Below, in pieces: positions 1 through 4,817 of a DNA stretch of 7,266 bases (position 1 is the first letter of the stretch; each line of letters opens with the position of its first letter). Source of the stretch: an uncultured Myxococcales bacterium. Lineage in GTDB: Bacteria > Myxococcota_A > Bradymonadia > UBA7976 > UBA1532. The DNA is taken from assembly GCA_937896275.1 (NCBI GenBank), contig CALBMW010001122.1, forward strand, positions 1 through 7,266. Reading direction: 5' to 3'. The notes under the pieces are model-generated. The model was not told where the DNA came from. It saw nothing but the letters and a program-made list of their open reading frames with translations, and made no database searches. The position numbers and the translations under genes are program-made.

Positions 1-959
1 TGCGCCTCCACGGTCGCGAGCGCACCGCGCTTGAGGCGCTCCAGCTCGGCGGGCCTCAGCGCCAGCTCGGGCGTGATGACCCGTGCGCCGGGCTGCACGC
101 TCAGCAGCGTCTCGGCGACCACCAGCGGCTCGCGGCCCGCCGCTTCGTCCGGGCCGCAGCCGACCTCGGCGCCAGCCTCCGCCGCGACCTCGTCGAGGCG
201 CTCGAGGAGGCCCTGATCGAGCAGGTGCGTGACCCGCACGTTGCGGATGGCAGCCATCATCACCGCGCGCACGTTGGGGATGTCGCGCTCGAGGCGCCCG
301 AGGAGCTCCGCCATCGCGCTGCGCTGCAGCCCGCTCTGGGAGCCGCACAGGTTGCACGGCAGGATGGGATAGCCGACGTGCGCGGCGTACTCCGCGATGT
401 CTGGCTCGGCCAGCTCGATGAGCGGCCGGATGACCTCGAAGCGGTCGCAGTTCGTGCGGTAGCGCGCCGGCATGGCCTGCAGACGGCCGCTGAAGAACAG
501 GTTCATCAGCAGGGTCTGCAGCCCGTCGTCGCGGTGATGCCCCAGCGCGAGCTTGTTGCAGCCCAGCCGCTCGGCGGCCTGATACAGGGCACCCCTCCGC
601 AGGCGCGAGCAGGGCGCGCAGTAGGTACCGCCCGGCTTGGTCAGGGCCAGCACGGCCGAGTAGGTGTCCCGACTGATGATCTCGAAGGGCTGGCCGAAGC
701 CCTCGAGCCACGCCCGGAGGGGTCGCCCGTCGTAGCCCGGCTGCCGCTGGTCGAGGTGCACGCCGATCAGGTCGAAGGGGAACGGCGAGGACCGCCGCAC
801 GTCGTGCAGCAGGTCGAACAGCGTGTAGCTGTCCTTCCCGCCGGACAGGCACACCATGATTCGATCGCCGGGCTCGATGAGGCCGAAGGCGGCGACGCTC
901 TGGAGCACCGTGCGCTTGAGCTTGCGGCGCAGCTTCTCGGCCGGGGCTGTGGGCGGCAC
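1..959 (-). CDS. ttcA: TtcA-like tRNA 2-thiocytidine(32) synthetase, PP-loop ATPase (partial, C-terminus off window)
   Basis: The family adenylates C32 of certain tRNAs in the cytoplasm and replaces its 2-oxygen with sulfur, using ATP and an Fe-S cluster. I translated the minus strand by hand: 319 codons are open and run off the left edge. The PP-loop SGGKDS lies at residues 39-44, in the context GDRIMVCLSGGKDSYTLFDL, which closely matches E. coli TtcA. Further hallmarks are HLDQRQPGY (68-76), a first cysteine pair CAPC (114-117) followed by SRLRRG, GHHRDD (140-145), and a second cysteine pair PCNLCGSQ (201-208). The family's Fe-S cluster is held by three cysteines from such pairs, and all four candidates are present. 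The start is GTG at 959-957: the only in-frame codons between it and the upstream TGA are poor starts, GGAGG lies 5 nt upstream, and the first ATG (855) would delete half the PP-loop domain. The region after residue 260 does not resemble the E. coli tail and its end is not visible. The gene is divergent from the phosphofructokinase gene. Confidence 0.93.
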   Translation of the reverse strand, partial: MPPTAPAEKLRRKLKRTVLQSVAAFGLIEPGDRIMVCLSGGKDSYTLFDLLHDVRRSSPFPFDLIGVHLDQRQPGYDGRPLRAWLEGFGQPFEIISRDTYSAVLALTKPGGTYCAPCSRLRRGALYQAAERLGCNKLALGHHRDDGLQTLLMNLFFSGRLQAMPARYRTNCDRFEVIRPLIELAEPDIAEYAAHVGYPILPCNLCGSQSGLQRSAMAELLGRLERDIPNVRAVMMAAIRNVRVTHLLDQGLLERLDEVAAEAGAEVGCGPDEAAGREPLVVAETLLSVQPGARVITPELALRPAELERLKRGALATVEA

Positions 960-964
960 GGCGA

Positions 965-969
965 CCTCC
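965..969 (-). promoter_or_regulatory. Shine-Dalgarno site of ttcA (decides the GTG start)
   Basis: The minus strand reads GGAGG, five bases before the GTG at 959-957. It is the only strong ribosome binding site in this leader, and it is the reason to choose GTG 959 over the internal ATG at 857-855. Confidence 0.7.
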
Positions 970-971
970 GC

Positions 972-989
972 GGGGGCCGCGGCGCCCCC
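972..989 (-). other. G:C hairpin in the ttcA leader, next to the ribosome binding site
   Basis: The minus strand contains GGGGGC, a six-base loop and GCCCCC, giving a perfect 6-bp all-G:C stem. It ends two bases before the ttcA Shine-Dalgarno GGAGG. If ttcA is transcribed from the TTGACA promoter proposed upstream, this hairpin lies in the 5' leader and could limit ribosome access. In DNA this rich in G and C, a short stem can arise by chance, so a regulatory role is inference. Confidence 0.3.
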
Positions 990-1005
990 TCACTTCGGGC
1001 GCGTC

Positions 1006-1034
1006 ACGCTGCCGTACCCGCCTTGGGCTGTCAA
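1006..1034 (-). promoter_or_regulatory. Candidate sigma-70-type promoter for ttcA
   Basis: A perfect -35 hexamer TTGACA lies on the minus strand (plus-strand TGTCAA at 1029-1034). Seventeen bases downstream is CAGCGT (plus 1006-1011), a poor -10 that keeps only the second-position A and the final T. It would start transcription near 1000, giving a leader of about 40 nt before GTG 959. The perfect -35 and the position support it; the weak -10 keeps confidence low. Confidence 0.35.
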
Positions 1035-1057
1035 GGCGGCGGGCCCTGCGCTACCTT
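1029..1057 (+). promoter_or_regulatory. Weak candidate promoter for the phosphofructokinase gene (near-leaderless)
   Basis: TACCTT at 1052-1057 has the three most conserved -10 bases (T, A and final T) and sits seven bases before the ATG at 1064, so a transcript from it would begin at or next to the start codon. The hexamer 17 bases upstream (TGTCAA, 1029-1034) is a poor -35, and it is the same segment that reads TTGACA on the other strand. No Shine-Dalgarno sequence is visible before ATG 1064, which fits a leaderless or near-leaderless message but does not prove one. Confidence 0.22.
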
Positions 1058-1063
1058 CCGTCC

Positions 1064-2155
1064 ATGATCGAGAAGCGCCTCGGAATCCTCACGAGCGGCG
1101 GCGACGCGCCGGGCATGAACGCGGCGCTTCGGGCCGCCACCATGGTCTCGCTCGATCGCGGGTGGCACGTCTACGGCATCGAGCATGGCTACCGCGGGCT
1201 GATCCAAGGCGAGATGCAGCGCCTCGAGGCGGTCGACGTCGAGAGCCTGCTCCGCGAAGGCGGCACGACCCTGGGAACCGCCCGCTGCGCCGAGTTCACC
1301 CAGCTCGAGGGGCGCGACACGGCGCGCGCGCGGCTGGCCGAGGCGCGCATCGAGGCGCTGCTGGTCATCGGAGGCAACGGCTCCCTCGCCGGGGCCCGCG
1401 CCCTGGCCGATCCCGCCGAGCTGGGCGACCAGATCCTGCGCGTCGTCGGCGTGCCGGCCTCGATCGACAACGACATCGGCCTGACCAGCATGGCCATCGG
1501 CGTGGACACGGCGATGAACACCATCGTCGACGCCTGCGACAAGATCGCCGACACCGCCACCGCGCACGACCGCGCCTTCATCGTCGAGGTGATGGGCCGC
1601 GACTGCGGCTACCTCGCGATGGCCAGCAGCGTCGCGGCCGGCGCGGACGTGGTGTTGTTTCGCGAGTCGGGCAAGTCCGACGCCCAGATCGTGCACGAGG
1701 TGACCGACGCGATCATCGAGGCGCACGGGCGGCGGCACCGACGGCGGGTGTTGATCGTCAAGTCCGAGGGCACGAGGCTGTCGACCGACGACTTGAAGGC
1801 CCGCGTGGACGCGGCCATCGAGGCCCGCGGCAAGCTGATCGAGACGCGGGTCACGGTGCTGGGGCACGTCGTGCGCGGCGGACGGCCCAGCGCCTTCGAC
1901 CGGGTGATGGCCAGCCGACTCGGCCACGTCGGCGTCCGCGCGCTCATCGACGGCGAGACGCTGCGCATGGTGGCCTGGCAGCCCTCGGGCACGCTGCCCG
2001 CCTCGGCGATCCGCTCGGCGGTGGATCCACGCTGCTACCTGGTCGATCTCGAAGACGTCCTCCGCGAGACGCGGGCGATGCTGGACGGCAGCAGCCCCGT
2101 GATTCAGTGGCGCGCCAAGGTCTTCGACGAGATCGAGAGCGTCCTGCGACTCTAG
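1064..2155 (+). CDS. pfkA: 6-phosphofructokinase, ATP-type PfkA family
   Basis: Phosphorylates fructose 6-phosphate to fructose 1,6-bisphosphate, the committed step of glycolysis, in the cytoplasm. The 363-residue product opens with GILTSGGDAPGMNAALR (7-23), the nucleotide-binding start typical of the family. Matches to E. coli PfkA active-site residues include LGTAR (70-74), SIDND with the catalytic Asp at 135, DR (169-170), VMGRDCG (176-182), E235, R262, and LGHVVRGGRP (266-275, with H268 and R271). G106, in the position that separates ATP from PPi enzymes, is Gly, and the residue before SIDND is Ala rather than the Lys of PPi enzymes; both favour ATP. Oddities: the usual GGDGS is GGNGS (103-107), and one effector-site Arg of E. 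coli (mature residue 25) is Met27. It is about 40 residues longer than E. coli PfkA, mostly at the C-terminus. The start matches the family exactly, although no Shine-Dalgarno precedes it. It is co-directional with the efflux genes 95 bp downstream. Confidence 0.93.
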   Translation: MIEKRLGILTSGGDAPGMNAALRAATMVSLDRGWHVYGIEHGYRGLIQGEMQRLEAVDVESLLREGGTTLGTARCAEFTQLEGRDTARARLAEARIEALLVIGGNGSLAGARALADPAELGDQILRVVGVPASIDNDIGLTSMAIGVDTAMNTIVDACDKIADTATAHDRAFIVEVMGRDCGYLAMASSVAAGADVVLFRESGKSDAQIVHEVTDAIIEAHGRRHRRRVLIVKSEGTRLSTDDLKARVDAAIEARGKLIETRVTVLGHVVRGGRPSAFDRVMASRLGHVGVRALIDGETLRMVAWQPSGTLPASAIRSAVDPRCYLVDLEDVLRETRAMLDGSSPVIQWRAKVFDEIESVLRL

Positions 2156-2250
2156 GCGCGGCAACCCGGGCCCGGCCGGCGGCGTCCCACTCCCCGCTTC
2201 TCGAACGACCGTTTGACGCGCAAGGCGCGGACCCGGAGACTGCCCGCGCC
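2156..2250 (+). promoter_or_regulatory. Spacer between pfk and the efflux operon, with a weak candidate promoter
   Basis: The 95-bp gap holds a perfect 10-bp palindrome CCGGGCCCGG (2166-2175) with no T-tract after it, so no clear intrinsic terminator. TTGACG at 2213-2218 followed 17 bases later by GAGACT (2236-2241) is a possible but weak promoter. It would start transcription only a few bases before the ATG at 2251. GGAG at 2235-2238 is the nearest ribosome binding site, 12 bases from the start, which is longer than usual. The pump may be read from here, from pfk, or both. Confidence 0.28.
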
Positions 2251-3645
2251 ATGCGCGCCGCCCTCACCCCGATGCTGTGCCTCCTGGCCGTCCTGCCGGC
2301 CTGCAACCCGCACGTCCGGCGCGATCCCGACCAATCGCAGGTCGCCGTCCCGCAGGCCTTCGGCGCCCAGCCCGAAGGCCCCCGCGTGGCCGCGCCGGAT
2401 CGCTGGTGGGAGGCCTTCGGGGACGCCGGGCTCGACGCCCTGGCCGATCGGCTCTTCGCCGACAACCTCGATCTGAAGCAATCCTGGGCCCGCCTCGCCC
2501 AGGCCCGCGCGATGGCCACCCAGGCGGGCTCGGCCCGCTGGCCGACGCTCGATCTCAGCGCCAGCGTCGGGCGCGGCCGCAGCTACGACTTCCTGGGCAA
2601 CGCCAACGACACCAACCAGTACGGCCTGTCGGCGATGGCGAGCTACGAGGTGGATCTCTGGGGCAAGGTCGAGGCCCGCGCACAGGCGGCCGACGCCGAC
2701 GTGGTGGCGGCGCGCTTCGACGTCGAGGCCACCGCCATGAGCCTCTCGGGCGAGCTGGTGAGCGCGTGGTATGGCCTGGCGGAGCAGCAGGCGCAGCTCG
2801 CGTTGCTCCAGGGCCAACTCGAGACCAACGAGACGCTGCTCGAGCTCGTGCGGCTGCGCTTCGCCCAAGGGCTGGCGTCGGCGGTCGACGTGCTCCAACA
2901 GCAGGGGCAGGTGCGCCGCATCCAGACCCAACGGCCGCTCATCGAGGCCCGGCAGGCCGTGCTGGCCAACCGCCTCGCGTCGCTGATGGGCCTGACCCCG
3001 GGGGGGCTGGCCTACGCTCCGCCGACGACGCTGCCCGTGCTCCCCGCTGCCCCGGCCACCGGCCTGCCCGGTGAGCTGCTTCGGCGCCGCCCGGACGTGC
3101 AGGCCGCCCGCGCCCGCGCCATGGCCGCCGATCACCGCATCGCCGTGGCCCTCGCCGATCGCTTCCCGGCGCTCCGGCTGACCGCCTCGACCGGCTTTCA
3201 GTCCATCGACCTCGCCGACCTCGTCGACCGGTGGATCTGGAACGTCGTGGCGAACCTCACGGGACCCATCATCGACGGTGGTCGCCGCGCCGCGGTCGTC
3301 GAGGCGGAGCGCGCCGGCCTGCGGGTGCAGCTCGCCGGGCTCGGCAAGAGCATCCTTCGGGCCATCGTCGAGGTCGAGGACGCCCTCGTCCAGGAGGCCC
3401 GCCAGGCCGAGCACCTCCAGGCGCTCGACGCCCAGCTCGATGACGCCCGCAGCCTGCTCGAGCAGTCCCAGGCGCGCTACCTCGAGGGGCTGACCGACTA
3501 TGTCCCCGTGCTCACCGCGCTGCAGGGCCTGCAGACGACGGAGCAGTCGCGGGTCACGGCCCACGCCCAGCAGGTCACCTTCCGCATCCAGCTCTACCGC
3601 GCGCTCGGGGGCGACTGGCCCCACGCGCTGAAGGAGGCGCCGTGA
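2251..3645 (+). CDS. RND efflux outer-membrane factor, NodT/OprM-type lipoprotein
   Basis: Forms the trimeric outer-membrane channel and periplasmic tunnel of a tripartite efflux pump. The 464-residue product begins with a lipoprotein signal: a hydrophobic stretch (about 8-15), then the lipobox LPAC with Cys18 as the lipid-modified residue and Asn at +2, so no Asp inner-membrane retention signal. The two OEP repeats are clear. The first starts at RWWEAFGD (51-58) and continues with DLWGK (135-139). The second has LRRRPDV (277-283), then GPIIDGGRR (338-346), then long Gln/Glu/Ala/Leu-rich helices up to YRALGGDW near the end. The length is normal for NodT-type factors. ATG 2251 is chosen because it gives a complete signal peptide; the frame is open far upstream, through pfk, but that part is not protein-like. 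The stop overlaps the GTG start of the adaptor gene, so the two are probably translationally coupled. The substrate is unknown. Confidence 0.93.
   Translation: MRAALTPMLCLLAVLPACNPHVRRDPDQSQVAVPQAFGAQPEGPRVAAPDRWWEAFGDAGLDALADRLFADNLDLKQSWARLAQARAMATQAGSARWPTLDLSASVGRGRSYDFLGNANDTNQYGLSAMASYEVDLWGKVEARAQAADADVVAARFDVEATAMSLSGELVSAWYGLAEQQAQLALLQGQLETNETLLELVRLRFAQGLASAVDVLQQQGQVRRIQTQRPLIEARQAVLANRLASLMGLTPGGLAYAPPTTLPVLPAAPATGLPGELLRRRPDVQAARARAMAADHRIAVALADRFPALRLTASTGFQSIDLADLVDRWIWNVVANLTGPIIDGGRRAAVVEAERAGLRVQLAGLGKSILRAIVEVEDALVQEARQAEHLQALDAQLDDARSLLEQSQARYLEGLTDYVPVLTALQGLQTTEQSRVTAHAQQVTFRIQLYRALGGDWPHALKEAP
3631..3637 (+). promoter_or_regulatory. Shine-Dalgarno site of the adaptor gene
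   Basis: AAGGAGG lies within the last codons of the outer-membrane factor gene, four bases before the GTG at 3642. It supports this GTG start and coupled translation through the GTGA overlap. Confidence 0.7.
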
Positions 3646-4817
3646 AGCGGCTGCTCCAGATCCTCTTGCCCGTGGTGGTGCTGGGCGCCGGCGTCTTCGG
3701 CATGAAGCGCCTGATCCAGAACCGACCCGAGGCACCGAAGAAGCCCCCCGAGGCGGTGGGCGCGTTGGTCGAGACCACGACGCTGCACCCGGGTCGACAG
3801 GTGGTCACCGTGCGCGCGCACGGCGCGGTCCGACCGGCCCGCGAGGTGACGCTCATGCCCCAGGTTGCGGGGCGCATCCTCGAGGTCAACGCCGCCCTCG
3901 TGCCCGGCGGCCAGGTCAAGGCGGGCGAGGCGCTGGTGCGCGTCGAGGCGCGCGACTACGAGGCCCAGGTGTCGCAGGCGAAGGCGCAAGTCGAGCGCGC
4001 CCGCCTCGACATCGAGATGGAGCAGGGGCGCAAGAGCGTCGCCGATCGCGAGTGGAAGCTCCTCGGCGACAAGGCCGGCGCGGGCGACAAGGCGCGGGAC
4101 CGAGCGCTCCGGGTGCCGCAGCTCAGGGCCGCCGAGGCCACCCTCGAGGCGGCCAAGGCCTCGCTCGAGATGGCGCGCCTCAACGTCCGCCGCACCGAGA
4201 TCTCTGCCCCCTTCAACGCCGTGGTGCAGAGCGAGGCGGTCGAGGTCGGTCAGGTGGTCGGCCCCCAGATGATGATGGCGAGGCTCGTCGGCACCGACAC
4301 CTTCTGGGTCGAGGCCGCGGTGCCGGTGGCCGAGCTGCGCTGGCTCGACATACCCGGCGCGCAAGCCCGCGTCACCCAAGACACCGGCGACGGCGTGATC
4401 GAGAAGAGCGGCACCGTGGCGCGCCTGCTGGGCGACCTGGATCCGATGGGCCGCATGGCGCGCCTGCTCGTCGAGGTGCCCGCCCCCCTCGAGGGGCCGA
4501 CGCCGCTGCTGGTCGGCGCCTACGTCGACGTAGAGATCGAGGGTCACCCCGTCGAGGGCGTCTTCGAGGTGCCGCGGGTGGCGCTGCGCGAGGGCGACAC
4601 CCTGTGGCTGGTCGGGCCCGAGGAGCGCCTGGTCATCGCGTCGGCCAAGGTGCTGCGCCGCATGCAGGACGCTGTGCTCGTGACCGAGGGGCTCAAGGAC
4701 GGCGACACCCTCGTCACGAGCCGGCTGCCGAGCCCCGTGCCCGGCATGAAGCTGCGGACCCAGGCGCAGCCCGAGGCCCAGGCCCAGGCCCTGCCGACGG
4801 CCGAGGGTGGGCGATGA
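3642..4817 (+). CDS. RND efflux periplasmic adaptor (membrane fusion protein, HlyD/AcrA family)
   Basis: Bridges the inner-membrane permease and the outer-membrane channel. The 391-residue product has an N-terminal hydrophobic segment (about 4-21) with no lipobox cysteine, so it is probably a membrane-anchored or signal-cleaved protein rather than a lipoprotein. The lipoyl/barrel-sandwich domain is split in the usual way: the first half (about 66-105) contains MPQVAGRI and GGQVKAGEALVRVE, and the second half starts at EISAPFNAVV (186-195). Between them is an Ala/Glu/Lys/Arg-rich alpha-helical hairpin of about 80 residues (107-185). A beta-barrel segment follows (about 223-310, with FWVEAAVPVAEL), then a membrane-proximal domain to about 370, then a Gln/Ala/Pro-rich tail (371-391). 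The GTG start overlaps the upstream stop (GTGA), and the stop overlaps the ATG of the permease (ATGA). Such tight packing points to co-translation and a fixed stoichiometry. Nothing in the sequence gives the substrate. Confidence 0.93.
   Translation: MKRLLQILLPVVVLGAGVFGMKRLIQNRPEAPKKPPEAVGALVETTTLHPGRQVVTVRAHGAVRPAREVTLMPQVAGRILEVNAALVPGGQVKAGEALVRVEARDYEAQVSQAKAQVERARLDIEMEQGRKSVADREWKLLGDKAGAGDKARDRALRVPQLRAAEATLEAAKASLEMARLNVRRTEISAPFNAVVQSEAVEVGQVVGPQMMMARLVGTDTFWVEAAVPVAELRWLDIPGAQARVTQDTGDGVIEKSGTVARLLGDLDPMGRMARLLVEVPAPLEGPTPLLVGAYVDVEIEGHPVEGVFEVPRVALREGDTLWLVGPEERLVIASAKVLRRMQDAVLVTEGLKDGDTLVTSRLPSPVPGMKLRTQAQPEAQAQALPTAEGGR
4803..4807 (+). promoter_or_regulatory. Shine-Dalgarno site of the permease gene
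   Basis: GAGGG lies six bases before ATG 4814, inside the last codons of the adaptor gene. It fits re-initiation at the ATGA overlap and supports this start. Confidence 0.5.

Noticed and set aside
225..1067. A 280-codon plus-strand open frame opposite ttcA
   Set aside because: The minus strand encodes an unmistakable TtcA with its PP-loop and two CxxC pairs; the plus-strand translation has no family features.
1031..2164. A 377-codon open frame on the minus strand opposite pfk
   Set aside because: A shadow of the phosphofructokinase gene; its product is rich in Ala, His, Asp and Arg with no motif.
2166..2180. Palindrome CCGGGCCCGG after pfk as a rho-independent terminator
   Set aside because: No loop of useful size in the perfect palindrome and no T-run follows; short GC palindromes are common by chance at this base composition.
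856..2250. A long in-frame upstream extension of the outer-membrane factor reading through pfk (frame open from 856)
   Set aside because: The extension is Arg/Ala-rich nonsense overlapping pfk in another frame. The signal peptide and lipobox begin at ATG 2251.
2152..3735. A 527-codon open frame on the minus strand opposite the outer-membrane factor
   Set aside because: Low-complexity composition with no recognisable fold. The plus-strand frame has the lipobox, both OEP repeats and the conserved LRRRPDV and GPIIDGGRR motifs.
3594..4547. A 317-codon minus-strand open frame opposite the adaptor
   Set aside because: It overlaps the adaptor fully, has the same His/Asp/Arg shadow composition, and has no independent support.
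4756..4796. Repeated CAGGCC/CAGGCG units at the end of the adaptor gene as a DNA repeat
   Set aside because: Only a few short imperfect copies encoding the Gln/Ala tail of the adaptor; not a separate repeat element.
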